Shown piece by piece: positions 41,778 through 55,292 of a DNA stretch of 64,000 nt. A model generated the notes under the pieces. The model saw only the letters and a list, made by a program, of their open reading frames with translations, ran no database searches and had not been told where the DNA came from. The DNA is taken from positions 248,001 through 312,000 of the forward strand of contig ML986595.1 of NCBI GenBank assembly GCA_010094045.1. Direction: 5' to 3'. This DNA is from Lojkania enalia (taxonomy: Eukaryota; Ascomycota; Dothideomycetes; Pleosporales). Made by a program: the position numbers and the translations under genes. The stretch's first letter is position 1; each line of letters opens with the position of its first letter.

Positions 41778-44700
41778 CGTGGGGAAAGACGGACCAGAGG
41801 ACCGATGATCGACGCGGATGCGAAGGCAGCCCGAGAAGATAACCTAATACCAAAGGATGGGAGGCGCACAGAAGACTAGCATATCAACTGGATTCTCATG
41901 ACGCAGTCGGGGCGAAGATTATGGCCGGCACACGCGGCGCGTTCTGTTTGCAGCACCGAGGCTCAACCTCCACGGCAGGCTTGCAAGATGGACGGCAATA
42001 TGGAGGGATGGCGATGTGCGTGTGTATCGTGACGGTAACCTAGACGAACGAAAGGTCGGATGAAGAGAGCCTTGTCGCGTCAGAATCTCGCTGAGGGAGA
42101 GGCAATCTAGGGCACGGTCAGAATTGGGAACGAAGCACGGGGGCTGGCAGAGCGACACCGTACTCAAATGGAATGCAGAGGTCACGATAGGCGTGGGCGC
42201 GGGCGTGACAATGATGCAGAGAAAAGAGAGGATGCAGCACTGCAAGCGGTGTGCAATGGATGGCAGCGCCGTGACGGTGACAGTTCGCGGGCGGCTGGGG
42301 GAGGAGACGCAGCAAGAGTCCGCCGGGCGCTGGTGAAGGGAATGGAGTGTCAGGGCGGGCAGGCCCAAAGCGGTCTGACCTGCAGCTGGCCCTTGGCGTC
42401 CAGGGGTGGGCGGCGCTGGCAAATAGGAGGAGGCGCCTTCCCGGCTATCCATTGGCCTGTTTCATCCATGCCCCTGACTAACTGCTGCTAGCTGCGGGAG
42501 GGCCCTGTCGTCGCTGCACTCCACCCATTCACCCACTCACCCACTCACTCGCTCACTCAGCTCGCCGTCTAGCAACTACATCCTACCTAGGAATGCAGCG
42601 TCTGCCCTGCGCCGCGCCGCCCGCCCTTTGTCGCGGCTGCACCATTCTGCCGTTTTGCGGCTACTGCGGGGCTCCGTCAACGTCTGCGCCTACGGCTTCT
42701 GCTGCCTCAGTCGGTGCCGGATGGAAAGGACTCTGACACGGCCGCGTCTTTGGAGTCTGGCTTCGACCTTGTTCGGGCCAGTGCCTACGACCCTACAACG
42801 ACGCCTGAAACTCGACGTGCAATCCCGCGTCGCGTTCACGAAGCAACCACACTACTGGCCGCTTCGTGGGCCCTGTCCCAAGCTTGTCATTTCCTCTCCG
42901 GAGCCACGAAACGCACGCAATCACACAGTCGCCGCTCCCTCTGCCTCCCTCTGTCTCTCGTCCTTGCGCGACCAGAGTCGGCGGGCACTTGGGCTGCCTC
43001 GCCCGCTATCTGTCCTCGAGAGCAGAGAGCGTCGCGCGCGCAACACGCTTCGTTCCCCTTCGCCGCTGTGCTCGCCATCGTCACATCGCCGTTGTCACAA
43101 TCACACGGCTCGATTCGCAAGCTTTAGATTGTGATTGTCGCCCTCGAGCCGCTGGGGCCCTTTCGCGCGCTACACGGCACCCGGGCCCTCTGGTTGGCTG
43201 GCACTCCTAACCTTCTTTTTACACTGACTATCTACCCTGCTATCCTACCCCAACCATCTACAACCCCCAGCCCCATATTATCGCACTGCCTTTCCGAGAA
43301 GCGCCTCTCGCCAGCTCGCCCTTAGGAACGCTGCTTTCGTCACACGGCCTGCATCTCATATTGCTCAATACGGGCACTCGCTGCGGTCCGATGGTAACTT
43401 AATATCGAGTCCCTGCCTGTGGGCATCCCGGACTAGCAGGCTTCGGCTCCAATGTCCAAGCTACCGCCCTCTCGAAATTGCCACCCATCAATCTGATTCC
43501 GACCTAGGGCCGGCAGCTGTCTCCCAGCCCGATGGAACGCCGCCATCTGTCTAACGACTGTTGGGCCATGTCATGGGCAACGTCAGCCCACTTGTCACTG
43601 TTTTGACGCCAGCAACTTGGCTCCATGGACTTAATGTCCCATTGGTGTGACTTCCGAATCCGCGGAGACTTAGCCTTTCAAGAGGAGAATAGCCTCACAT
43701 TTCGCTTGTCAGTCTTGTGTCCACTACCATGATAGTTTTGTCACATCAAAACGAACTGTGGACCCTAGGCTTGAACTGTCAAACGTTCATTATTAGCCAA
43801 ACCTTGCACAATCGATTCTAGCGAGCCCCGTTTGTCCATGCGAAAACGTTTATCATGCGTTCGAAAGACCGGTGGATCCCGTCGTTTGTTAAACGCTCTT
43901 GTGTTCTAAATTGCGTTTCGTCATGCGCTCAAAATATCCCATTCACTGCTCCCTAGGCATTGGCGCTAACGCCGTGTTTTCCCTAAGAAATTATGCGTTT
44001 GGATGTGTCAACATTCATTGCCGGACCCTGAAACACTCCTCCGCTTCGAGGCAGCACTCGGGGCTCGCAAAATTTACAACCCATGGTCGCGCAAACTTGT
44101 CATATGAGTCGTACATATCATAAATATTGTACATTTCATCTTGAATTGCCATAATAGATTAGGCGACTTACACGGCCACTTGCCAACATGATCTCAAGAC
44201 TGTCAAATATGCCAGGTCATGCCATGAGACAAGAATAAGTCTTAGTTACTATTGAGTCCCGAACATCCTAGTGTTTCCATGCATATTGATCCGCTACGTA
44301 TAATCATCGCACGCGACCCTCTTACCGGGATAAACTGATAGTTAAAAATTATTAGGAGCAATCCTACTTCCATCCACAGCCACGAGTCCGAACCATCTTC
44401 GAATCACCGTCCCCTTCAGTCATAATACATTAAGGCTCTATAGAATTCTTGAAGAAATCCTTTATGAACATACCCACCAAACATGAAGGCAGAACACGGC
44501 TGGCCATGCTTCAGTCAACAGTGACTTGTCAAAAATAGACACCTACTCCATCTGTACGAGAAATGCTAGGACTAGTAGGAACTGTCGTACTACACTCCGC
44601 ACTAGTCGTTCGTCGCATCTTCGCCCATTTAGGAACGAGGTCTTACACGCCGGTCCGACCGTCTAAACTGAGCATTATAAGCATTACTAGCCTTAACGCT

Positions 44701-46796
44701 ACACGTCTAAACGATGACTGACGAACGGCGCATCTACTCCGCACTGTGGCTGGCGGAAATCCCGCCCCAAGTCAGCAGCAGTGCTAATGCAGAAGCTCGA
44801 TCCAGCATGGCCATGATGAAAATCACGCCTCAAATTCGCTTGCCAAATTTGGCTTCGTATCTACCTGCAAGAGTGCATCAAGCACATCGAACATGCTGAC
44901 GCAAGCCACTGGTAACCCACACAGCTCTCCCCTCAACTCTACTAAATAAAGAATATCACGAAGATATTGAGATCCAACGATCATGTGGTCGCTTTCTGTC
45001 TCGGAACTTAACGGTCTTGGTGGAATCAGAGTCTCCGACGTGCCTGCCTAAAATGGCGAATTATAACCTCAAACGACACCCCGCAGGCGGACTTCCTGCA
45101 TTCTAAGTTCTTGCTCTCTAGCTTATCCGGGTTTCCAATGCCGGAAAGCCCTAGTTTCAATACAAATGGAATGGCCAATAACGATTAAATTATTGAGAGG
45201 TTTAGAGGTAGGCTGCCACAGTATTAACGTTCCAGCGTATTGCCACACATAATCATTCCCGCTACAGACATATCGTTCTAAAGCTAACCCACCAGAACTT
45301 ACTAACCACGGTGTCTATAAGGGTTTGTATTTCGCAATGTACCATACAACAGGATTATAGCGTCGACTCCTAAGACTACGGATGATAATTCTCCGATCCA
45401 TCCATACTTTTCTATCCAGCTCTTATCAACTCTCCGGAAGTCCGGTCACCGTAGATATATGGAAAGCCTAGTATTCCGCGTACAGTTTGTTCCGTCCTAT
45501 CCGAGTTAGCCGCTACCGCACAATTCTACCCGAGATACACTCAATACTGCTATCGGAGTTGGCTCCTATTCCAGTACATACTTGGTATATTATTCTCTTT
45601 GGAAGTTTCACTATGATGTACAAGCTTACAAGGAGACATCTCCTAGCTCCAAATTCCAAATACAGCTACTAACAAACAGCAAAGCTCCTTCACATCCTAC
45701 ATCGTCCCTACTAAATGATCTATCCTAGAGCCCCAGCCACCTATTCAACTAGATGACGCGGGTCCTATCCGGCGTCGAGTATCAATGAATTTAAGCATCG
45801 TCGCCTTCTGCCAAGTGGACCGTTGCGAACCGCACGAGTGTCTTCGGGAGTTGAAGCTTCCTTCCGATGTCTTTTGCTACCTAGCCTTTGGAGGAGGAGG
45901 CACGGCGAAAATCATCCTGAAACGCATGCCATAGGGCTGCGCATCCTCTACGCCGCACCGTACCAACGCCACATTCAAGCATTCTCAAAGCCTGCCCGAC
46001 GCCCTGAACTGCATACCTGGGGGCGGGATTGCCAAAGGCCATGTGGTCGATGTTACACGGCGGATGTGGTACATGCATCGTAGAGATTATAGTATCTTCA
46101 TACTAGAACAGTGTGAACGTGTATAATTAAGTCTCTCCGCCATTCTATTCGCTATGTTATTTTGCCTTTGTATATATTAATTATGGGTTCCCAGTCAGAC
46201 CCAGCTAGGAACTTCTCCTCCGTGGCAACGCTTATTTTGTAAAACATTGTAGATATATATAGAGTACATAGCCGGTGCATTTTATTCCAACAGCACGATG
46301 CAATAAAAATAGACACTTTAGCAGACCCTAGGTAGGGAGGGTATCAAAGCATGATATCCAATGACGGCGGGTCAAATACGCGCTAGAACAAATTCATGCG
46401 ATCCATGATTTTAGTTATCTGCCCAGCAGCAAGGCCAATCTTGAGTGTATTTATCAACTATGTACGTGAGACAAATGAGAGCCTCCCGCTATGCCTTAAG
46501 TCTCAAACCGCATATCGCTGCGTACAAGCTGAATGATAAAGCATTCGCTAACCCTATCAAGCTTTCGTTTCTGCTTTTGTCGACATTCATCTACTACCAT
46601 CATTAAACGTTATCCCCGCTCTTTTGCATTGTATGCAAGGAACCAACCGTCATTCCCATTTCAATAGACGCTTCTCTACTAAGACCAGCAAACACTATCC
46701 CCGCTCTTCAGCATCATCTCGAATAAACCATTTAAACCATGAGCGACTGCATCAGTGCCTCCAAACCGATATATCAGGCAATTTGAAGCATCCGCA
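41778..46796. other. 5-kb gene-poor region
   Basis: The part near 41800-43330 is GC-rich, C/T-rich on the plus strand and full of overlapping frames, like a long fungal promoter and leader. From about 43400 to 46600 the sequence is of mixed composition with stops in all frames and no clear repeat. I see no gene, RNA or element. Confidence 0.55.
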
Positions 46797-48434
46797 CTAC
46801 GCACGCTTCATCCTCCTGCTACGCGCATCCGTCGCCATCACAAGACTCCCGGCCATATACCTCCGTAACGCCTTCCTCGCCTCTTCATCCATGCTCTCTA
46901 CATCATCTACCACAGCATTAGCACTCATCCTCACACCTTACCACAACGTCGAGCAAAACTCGCCTGTGGTCGCAGTATCCTCCTGCTCCCTCCCAGCAAC
47001 AACTTCAGCACAAATCCTCTCCATAACCGCCATCCGATACCCCGACAACCTGCCCCGTCCGCTATTACCATTACCACCAACACCATCCACACCGCCTATC
47101 CCATCCCTAGGCAAACTCCCAAATCCCGTCCGCAGAATCGTCATACCCTCCGGCATGAACATACCCCTCCGCTCCGCAACCCGCCTATCCAGACTCGTCG
47201 CCTCGCGCAAAGCTTCCACGACGCGGGTAAGTACCTCGAGATCCCGCGACGAGTGCGTCTCGTGGTACTCTTGGGCAAGCTTGAGGTGAAGATTGTGCAG
47301 GCCCGCGATATTGGCTGCCGCGCTGCGAATCCAGCGCTCGCGGATGCGGAGCCGGGACTCGGGGTTTGCGGTAGTGGGCCGGGGGAGGGGGGTGGTCGTT
47401 GGGAGAGGGGATGACGGATGGCCGGAGGGGACGATAGGGAGATGAGGTGGGTGAGGGGGGTGAGAGGGGTGAGTGAGAGGCGGATCGTGGTATGCGGGCT
47501 GGCGGTGACACTGAGGTGGGAAACATGTGGAGCACTGGGCCTGCGGTACATTTACGTTCTGTGATGTCGCCACCACGAACGGGTCGGAGAGATTCTGAGT
47601 ATAATGATGCATTGTACCCGGCCGGATGCCGGTTGATCGGATGTCTGGGATATAACCATAGACAAGTTCGTCTTCATGGCTCTCCTTCTGTCTGGTATGC
47701 ACACCGTAGCGCGTTCCGGAGTGCCTCGTTGCCTGGGATCCCAGCTCCCAGGCCATATTGGGACTTGTCATGTTAGTAGAGTGGGGAGGAGATTCGGAAA
47801 CGAGATCATCAACATACGACTCGAGATCATCGGTGAAGCCTCCAGGGCCGAGCGAAGTCGGGACGCTTGGTAGAGATGCCATTCTGCTAGGGCGCTTGTG
47901 GTAGGCCGTTGGAGACGGTGAGGGGCCCCGGATCGTTATGACCGGGTTCGAGAAGTGGCTGCGGGTGCTCATGAAGACATCGCTACTGGAATTGGGCGAG
48001 TTGGTTGAGTGCGATGGTGTCTTTAGGTTCTCACACTGAGCGCCAGGGGAAGTGGAGAGTGGCCGGAATTCAAGAGCCTCGGGGTTTAGCTTGGAGGAAG
48101 AAATGTCTAGTCCCCGAAAGCACTTGTCGAGACTTTTGATTATACCTGGAGCTCGGCCTGCGAGCGGTGGGTTTTCAATAGATGTCTCGGCGTCGGTAGC
48201 GTGAGTATCGCCGTATTTGGCTCGGGGACTTCGTGTCATAGTCTCATCTGGAGCTGGAGAGCTCTGGTCGAATTGCTGAGCATTTCCTCCCGATAAATCG
48301 GAGCTTCTGTTGCGTCTGGAGCCAGCGGGCTCAGTAAATACGGGCGAAGAAACCAGGCTTGCTTTCCCTGGCGGATTTGGAGCTGTAGTCTGAGCATAAA
48401 CTAGCAAGGGCTCAACTAAGCGGTTCGCATCCAT
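46797..48434 (-). CDS. Unrecognised, largely disordered protein with a helical C-terminal domain
   Basis: I do not recognise it. Exons on the minus strand are 48434-46942 and 46893-46797, giving 529 residues. The first 350 residues are low-complexity (S, P, T, N-rich) with short charged segments, such as GFTDDLESYVDDLVSESP, and a His/Pro block (HPSHPPHPPHLP). A helical region at about 365-430 (RLRIRERWIRSAAANIAGLHNLHLKLAQE broken into several helices) with SLDRRVAERRGMFMPEG looks like the conserved core. The proposed second exon gives CMDEEARKALRRYMAGSLV and a basic end RSRRMKRA; without it the protein would stop after TLW. The 48 bp intron has a GTAAGG donor and a CTAAT branch, but its acceptor (AGAG) is weak. 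It may be a regulatory or cytoskeletal protein; that is a guess. Confidence 0.6.
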
Positions 48435-48886
48435 TGTAGCAAGCGAACGAAATTGGATTAATGATGCGGTATATATAAGATATAGATAAGAGTACTGAAT
48501 TGTCGGGGTTGTGAAGATGTTGTTGTCAGGGTAGAGAAAGTGGGCAGAAAAGAAAAAGGTGATGGCACAAAGTCAGTGTAGGCAAAACACTGAAGTGAAA
48601 GAAGGACCACAGCTTGTAGCATACCGCAATCGCGGACCAACATACACATAAACAAGGGCGCGTAAATTGAGCGGCATGCAACTATGTGGGTCACATTCAC
48701 TGTTTTCACCGGGCAGTGCGCTTGCGCAAATATGTGAAAGGAAGACAACGAATTTAAACGACCCGATCGAATTGCCGGCCAGCATAGTTGAGCGCCAAAT
48801 TTAAGTGTGTAGACGAAATTGGAAATGTGTCTGACTTTAAAGTTACGAAAATTTCGTTCTACTTATGGCTTGGTATCAATGCTCTC
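48435..48886. other. Intergenic region between the orphan gene and the CHORD gene
   Basis: Both flanking genes are on the minus strand, so this 452 bp holds the 3' end of the CHORD gene and the promoter of the unrecognised gene. Nothing else is seen. Confidence 0.55.
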
Positions 48887-49952
48887 CTACACTCTACCAG
48901 CTCTGCCAACCTGGAACACCTCGCCAGTCAGCTTATCGTCTGCTCTTAGAACCGGCCAGGCGGCTCCGTCCGCCTTGGCTAGTGTGAGTTCGAGCTTTGT
49001 CCCCAATATCCTGAATTTACTGTTTTCTGCGTTGATGCTTCCCCAAAGCGGCATCTCTGTCTGGTATCGTTTGCTGTCTGACGTGTGCAGGTCCAGGACG
49101 ACGCTGTTTTCTTTAAACTCAACAAGTGCCGTATCTTTCGAAATCTTTTTAAGGTACAGCGAAGCGATCACAGAAGTACCAGTCTGGTAAAAGTCATGTC
49201 TGCAGCAACGTTAGCCACCACGCGTCAGAACTGAGTAACAGCGACTGTGACATACCTGACTGTGTCGACCTTCTCTTCCATTCCCTTCTTACCGCTGCCG
49301 ACAAATAGATGTCGATCTTTGGTCTTGCAACCCTCGATGTTCATGAACTGGTCGAATTCCAGCACGCGCCGCTTGCAACATGACCACCCTTTGGAGCCTT
49401 CATGAAATATGGGAGCGCCAGAGTGATATACGCACTGCTCACCTTCCCTTGGGCTTCCATTGTATGTTTTGCCACATCCGCGCCGCCTACATGACTGCCC
49501 TTCCTTAATCGATATGCTCGGGTCGTCGTCTTCTGATTCCGGAGGCGGTGCGGGCGAGGCTCTTCCGGAGACGGGCTGTGACACTGGGATGCGGGGTGCC
49601 GGCACTGGCAGCGTCTGATCGAGGCTCCCTAGGTTTATTGGAGTATCGTTCGGGATATCTGGAGCTTTCACGGGCTCAGGTTTAGGCGTGTCATCCACTT
49701 CCGAATGCTTTCCGGTGGTGCAGGGTGGGATAGCAAGAAACTCATCAAATGTCAGTACGCGTGGTTTGCAGCATTCCCAGCCTGGCCATGAAACACAGTT
49801 AGTGTACAGATCCAACAATTGAGAGGCCATTGGGGGTGTCCCGAACCTTTCTGACCCTCGTGGAACTTTGGCGGGCCGGGGTGGTAGACGCAGTCTTCGT
49901 TGTCGTCCTCGTAAACTTTCCCGCAGCCTTTGTGGACACACTTCTTCGCCAT
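48887..49952 (-). CDS. CHORD-CS domain co-chaperone (CHORDC1/Morgana type)
   Basis: These proteins bind Hsp90 through zinc-binding CHORD modules and a CS (p23-like) domain. Exons on the minus strand are 49952-49847, 49781-49256 and 49199-48887, giving 314 residues. CHORD one covers the first 60 residues: CVHKGCGKVYEDDNEDCVYH, then FHEGQKGWECCKPRVLTFDE, with the first intron splitting the GW. A Pro/Ser-rich linker follows. CHORD two (about 143-207) has CRRRGCGKTYNGSPREGEQC, FHEGSKGWSCCKRRVLEFDQ and EGCKTKDRH. The CS domain (about 212-300) starts HDFYQTGTSVIASLYLKKI and includes WGSINAENSKFRILGTKLEL. All expected zinc Cys/His residues are visible. Two CHORDs plus CS is the animal-like arrangement. 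Head-to-head with the glutaredoxin-like gene. Confidence 0.94.
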
Positions 49953-50226
49953 AGCGACGACAATGATTGCTCAGTAATTGCGATGCAGTAGTAGGGTATA
50001 TGTAGGAAGGAAAAGCGAATGCCCGCGACAGCGATTGTTAGAGCCTGCGAACATTCTGGAAAACGTGTGGACGGCTATGTCATAGAGCTAGCGCGGCAGA
50101 ACGAAAGCTTAATTCTAGGCGGTCAAGCGCTCTGATTGCCTCTTTCGTCTCACCCTTTCATCTTCACCCAAAAACTGTGACCTCCCACGTCTTTCGCCTT
50201 ATTCATTTCATCTCATACTGCCCACC
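49953..50226. promoter_or_regulatory. Divergent promoter of the CHORD and glutaredoxin-like genes
   Basis: A 274 bp interval between divergent start codons. The plus side is C/T-rich before the glutaredoxin-like ATG, which has a favourable CCACCATGT context. Confidence 0.5.
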
Positions 50227-50585
50227 ATGTTCCGTGCTTCGGCTCGTCTTCTTGATTGCCGCATAACGCTTTTTACCAGATGGAATTGCTCTCTATGTGA
50301 CACGGCCAAAAGTGTAGTTCAAAATGTGAAGACGCTGCGGCCATTTGAATATCAAGAGATAAACGTGATGGATCGCGGCCAAGAAAAGTGGAAGGCTGTA
50401 TACGAATTTGATACTCCAGTGGTATGGCTCATATGATTATGGTTCCTCCGCCGCACTACTAAATCTCCAAGATTCATATCGACAAATCAGGATCGGGACA
50501 CACGACAACATCGGCACGGAAACTCATGCATCGCTTCAAAGAAGACGAAGTCGCCAAAGTAATGGACGAGGTTGAGCGAATTTAG
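50227..50585 (+). CDS. Glutaredoxin-like small protein (thioredoxin fold)
   Basis: Exons are 50227-50421 and 50472-50585, giving 102 residues, in the range of the glutaredoxin-like family that includes yeast YDR286C and human C5orf63. ITLFTRWNCSLCDTAKSVV carries the CxxC pair at the start of the first helix, PFEYQEINVMD is the following strand, and YEFDTPV joined to VIHI is the cis-proline-containing TPV-strand motif. The C-terminal helix is KLMHRFKEDEVAKVMDEVE. The beginning (MFRASARLLDCR) is basic and could target mitochondria. Reading through the 50 bp intron stops at once, so splicing is required. Whether the CxxC is redox-active in this family is not known to me. Confidence 0.88.
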
Positions 50586-50854
50586 AGGCAGCAGTCCAGG
50601 TCGGCGTTTGCTCCGAAGAAATCGGGCTCTAAGGAATTGATCTTGCCGGGGGGAGACGATCGCCAATCTAGCGTGCTGCAGGTGTGGGGTAGCTTAGTAG
50701 TGGGGGAGTTCGTGGAAGAGGAGGGGTATCAGACATCTCCCTAGTTACGATGACGCGAAATTCCTTGTTGAGATATTTAATATCAAGGAGACTGCACTCG
50801 TCACCTCTCCAATTTCGTTTATATTGGGGTTCACGCAACCTCGGTCTCAGAACA

Positions 50855-51882
50855 ATGAACTCTCTTCAAGAAGCAAGTAGGATATTCAAGGCCTTTAAGA
50901 AAGGCGGTCCAAACTTCGGAGCATGGCAGGTACTTCATGCTTAATTGTATGCAAGTATAGGTAAATTGTAGAATAACGGAGTTGATTAGATGCTTCCGGG
51001 AACAAATCTCTCGAGAGCAATTGCACGATCGGGCGTTGACTGGATATGCGTAGACATGGAACATGGAAACATCGACGGTGCGATTTATTCACGTGAAAAT
51101 TTAACAATATGTATTCACATTACAACAGACGGGCAAATGCACGAAGCGGTGGCCGCAATCGCCGCAACGGGGGTTAGTCCTCTCGTTAGGTAGGCCTTTC
51201 AAGACCCAACTCTGTCGAACTAAGCTCATTCACGCAGAATCGCCGCAAACGAAGCGTGGATGGTCAAACGTACTATGCCCTCTTCAACCCACCCATCCAT
51301 TATCTAACTGAAACAGGAGCACTTGACGCCGGTGCTCACGGGATCGTAGTCCCTCTAATCTACACCGTCGATGACGCAAAGCGACTCATCCAGTCCGCCA
51401 AATTCCCGCCTCAGGGAACGCGAGGATTCGGCTCGCCCTTCTCACCCCAGACTTTTAACGGCGAGCCCCTGACCCATTACCTCTTAAACGCCAATTCCTC
51501 CCTCCTCACCATTCTACAGATCGAGACCGCCTCCGGTCTTGAACATGTTCGCGAGATCGCCGCGGTTCCCGGAGTCGACTACTTGCTAATCGGTCCCTTT
51601 GACTTGGGGAACAATATTGGGCATCCGATCCTTGAAAACGGCATAGATAGGGAGCTAGTGGAGGCTATTGAAAAGGTCAAAGACGCGGCTCATGCAGAGG
51701 GAAAGAAGGTTGGTATCTTTTGTACGAGTGGGGAACAGGCGAAGAAATTTGCGGACCAAGGTTTTGACATGATCAGTATCGCAGCTGATATGATGGTCAT
51801 TCCACAAATTTTTGCGCAAACGTTGGCAGTGGCAAGCGGGAAGGGTGGGGGACAAAAGGGGAGTGGGTATGATGGACGATGA
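50855..51882 (+). CDS. HpcH/HpaI-family aldolase/citrate lyase protein
   Basis: Metal-dependent class II aldolase family that cleaves or forms 2-keto-3-deoxy acids. Five exons, 50855-50929, 50990-51077, 51129-51189, 51238-51269 and 51317-51882, give 273 residues; all four introns are 47-60 bp. Family signatures in order are FGAWQ-MLPGTNLSRAIA, GVDWICVDMEHGNID, VSPLVRIAANEAWMVKRALD, GAHGIVVPLIYTVDDAKRL, LLTILQIETASGLEHV (metal-binding Glu), GVDYLLIGPFDLGNNIGHP and KKVGIFCTSGEQAKKFADQG followed by ISIAADMMVIP. Length matches fungal homologues annotated as 2,4-dihydroxyhept-2-ene-1,7-dioate aldolase-like. Substrate cannot be set from sequence. The fourth exon is only 32 nt. Confidence 0.92.
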
Positions 51883-54800
51883 GACGAGATACAGTTAAGT
51901 AGAGTCCGGCTTCAGCGAAAGGAATAGATTTCCGATTCGGTGAAGTATTATCTTTTGCTGGGTCCTGTGAGAATAGGATAACGAAGTCAAGCTGAGGTGG
52001 AGGAATTCTCTTTAGATGCACTCGGAGATTTAACTAGCTTATTAGGAATGAAGAAAACTATATCAGCCTCGATTCTTTGGAGGACAATTTGGCACTATTA
52101 TATCATCTCCATAGGTAATGCCATTGTAAATGGCGAAGTTGACACGTGGGCGTGTGACAACCGCATGGCCCCCTTAAGACGCACCTAATGAATCGACCGT
52201 CATAGAGCGTTATTACTGTGGCAAGAAAAGAAGTAGCAAGCATATACCATGGCTCAGAAATAATAGGAGGATGAGACTAGTGTAGTCCTGCCCAACAGCT
52301 CCTGTTCTCCAGATCAAGAACTATCCTACTTAATGATTCGATAGATGTCAGAGTAAAGAATGTCTCCGTCGCATAGGAGAGCCTGAATACTACCCACTCA
52401 CCTGACAGTTCCTCGAATTAAGTGATCATCGGCGATTAAGCATGGTGAAAAGCCTGAGAAGTGCCCTGCTTCTTGGCCCCGTGTAGAATTTGATGGATGG
52501 CTACCTTTCTACCGCTCGCATGTTTGCCCGGCATCGGCTGCATGCTTTTCGAATAATATGAGTTACCACCTTCGCGTGCAGGATGGCAGACTTGTCTAGG
52601 TTCATAGCGGATGTGGATCATTGCACTTCTCTTTCTTCGCTTACTATTGGCTGCGCGGTCTAAGTTGTCTAGGAAGCGATAGAAGGCATAGGTAACGCTG
52701 GCGAGGTCTTATTGCCTCTGGCTGCACCTGAGGCCCAGTGGCGAAGCGTGCTACTCGAAAAATTCCGTAGCTTGTTATAAGGATAATGGGTATAGGGAGA
52801 ATGGGCGGTACTCTACGCGTTAAGATGAGAAGAATGGGAAGCATGCCCTGCAACATCGCAATATTTTTCATAGAGTCAAACGTCGCCACCCTGTGCTTCA
52901 TAAATATCGGTCGCTTCTATTCCAGCTAATGGGCTCATAGGTGCTGCAAACCCCCTCACTGGTTTCAGGTCATTGAGGGTGGGGAAGAGCTATCCGGTTC
53001 CACCAATCTGACGTGGCGCCTTTCATACATCACGGACGCCGCCGCATCCCTTCCCTTGGGCCGCTCATCTGCGGGAACTAGAGCACACTCTTTCATATAT
53101 GCTAGATCCAATGGATCTCTGTTGTAGGGACACACCACCGTTTCCAGGTCGGCGGGTCTCCAATCGATGCTTCCAATCTACCGGCCAATCTGGTCTAGAC
53201 AGATTTGGTTCAATAGATTGCCTAGACGGTATCCAACGGTGTTGGTAGACCTCAGACATAGCCCGTAGCTAACTCCACCTCGCTTGCAAGACCAAGGTAG
53301 ACCACGGTAACCTGTACTCACCGTGGATCGCTGCTTGAGCCGTTGGAAGTCCGTTGTCGGCCAATCGCAACGATTTGTCACTAGAACCATCCCTCTCCGG
53401 ATAACGATTGCGTTGCCGGTGAGAGGGGAAGTTTGCTAGCTCGTCTGTACCTTGTCATACCTAACCATCAACTAGTTTTGCGTACCATTCAGCATCGTTG
53501 TAGGATGTTGGAGGCACCCTCGGTATGTAGGATCGCGGACACGTGGGATCCCGCCGCTATTCCAAGATTTGAGGGGTCAAGTATGGCGAAGGAAATTTGA
53601 CCACTAGGCCTGCATCGTAGGACGATGATTCGAATACGCTAGTCAGACTACTTTGTACTACCGAAACAGCAGACCATATGACCGTACGTCGTCCAGCGCT
53701 GGAAGCGAGCTTTATAATGCCATGATCTTCGGCTTCGGAGGAGCCCGACTTGTCAGTCTACTTTCGGCAAGGGTGGGCGCATTGCATGCATATGCTGTGA
53801 TGGCAATCAGGGCCAGCGAGATGCCGCTGTACCCCATCCCTTCACTCACCTATTGAATAGTGCAACGCGCTACACAACGAGACCAAGGGACGGGCCACAG
53901 ATGCCGATTATCAAGCAAAGAACACAGACCCCACGTTCGCGCGGTCACACGGATGTATACTGTCCCAGCTACGTGGAAATTCTCCGACTGTTTCTGTCTC
54001 GTCGCGAGGACGAGGCTGGTGGTCGTACTGGAAGGGCGGTGAGGGTAGTAGCAGGTACTCCAAGACGTTCGATGAGCCAGACCTCTTTAGTGTTGTAGTG
54101 ATTGGAAGGGTGACCTTACCGAAAGTAAGGGCGGCCTACAAGAATATGAAATGTTGGATTTCGGGTTGTCCGCGAGGAAACTCGTGTTTCATGAAATGGT
54201 AACAATGGTATGACTTTCCTGCCCGGTGTCTATGGTATATGGCACGCTACAATCTAATGGTTATCTGCTGGTGCTCCTGCACTCTGTAAGTACAACAGTA
54301 AAAAGACTGACATCCGAGTGGCACTTGTCAACTTCTACTATGCGCTATTACAGCACAAGCCGTAGATCTGGTTTTCGTTCCCATACAGCATTGGGCAGCA
54401 CTAGCTATGCCTCGTCATCTTTTGCTCTCTGACAATACTATTGACACTGGTTCGCCATGAGCCGATAGCCTTTTGATTTACCGTGCTTAGGAATGGGCAC
54501 CCTGAAGCTGGCAAATTGTCCGAAGGGCTAATAGTATGATGAAATGATAGAGACATCAAGAAAGCATGTGAGAGTTACCAATAGAACTCGTCTTGCATTC
54601 TAACAATTCATTCTTCGACCTCTTATTATCGTGATGGGCATACCTTCCTGAACCCCCGTTTAATGCGAACACACTCTAGCAGTGTGTAGAATAGCAAAAT
54701 ACAATTAATTTAACTTGACCATTTAAACGCACGTCGGCAACTCAAAGAAAAGATGGTGAATGGAGAAGTAGGTAAAAGGATCTTGGGATATCTGTCGTGC

Positions 54801-55292
54801 CTCGCCTGCCCAATGCTGTTGCTCGCAAACTCCACATGCAGAGACCCACGAATACGAAGAACATGGAAATGTGACAACGAGAAAAGGTAAAAGCAAGTGG
54901 CGCTTTTATAAAGGGGAATGGAGAATGCCATGAGCGAGAGAAAATGAAGTAGACCGTCGATTGTTGGGTAAATAACTCCTGCTCGAAAGCATGCAGTGGT
55001 GGAGAAGTATGACCTCTTCCAATACAAGTACATAGATACGCAATCTTCCTGCTCAAAATGGAGAAGTGCAACAAGCTTCTTTTGTACCACCGACATCCCC
55101 TTTGTAAACGCTCAAAATATCTGTCAAAGAACCGCAAGGCGTAGCAACTGGGGTCATATAAATCGTTGATGCATGATTATACATCCTAGCGCATTAAAGA
55201 ATGCTGCAGCAGCCTCGTATTCATTGCCTCTATTGTTGGTGTTCTTTCAAACCAGCCGAATATAACGTGCTTTTGAGGTAGTGCAGCTTTCA
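51883..55292. other. 3.4-kb gene-poor region
   Basis: Between the aldolase and the Zn2Cys6 gene. Stops are frequent in all frames and short frames show no resemblance to known families. No repeat or RNA gene was seen. Confidence 0.5.

Noticed and set aside
41919..43134. Overlapping open frames on both strands (177 and 168 codons)
   Set aside because: C/T-rich promoter-like composition with biased translations and no family resemblance.
45823..46083. Overlapping 86- and 65-codon frames in the gene-poor region
   Set aside because: Neither translation resembles a known family and neither has supporting splice or start context.
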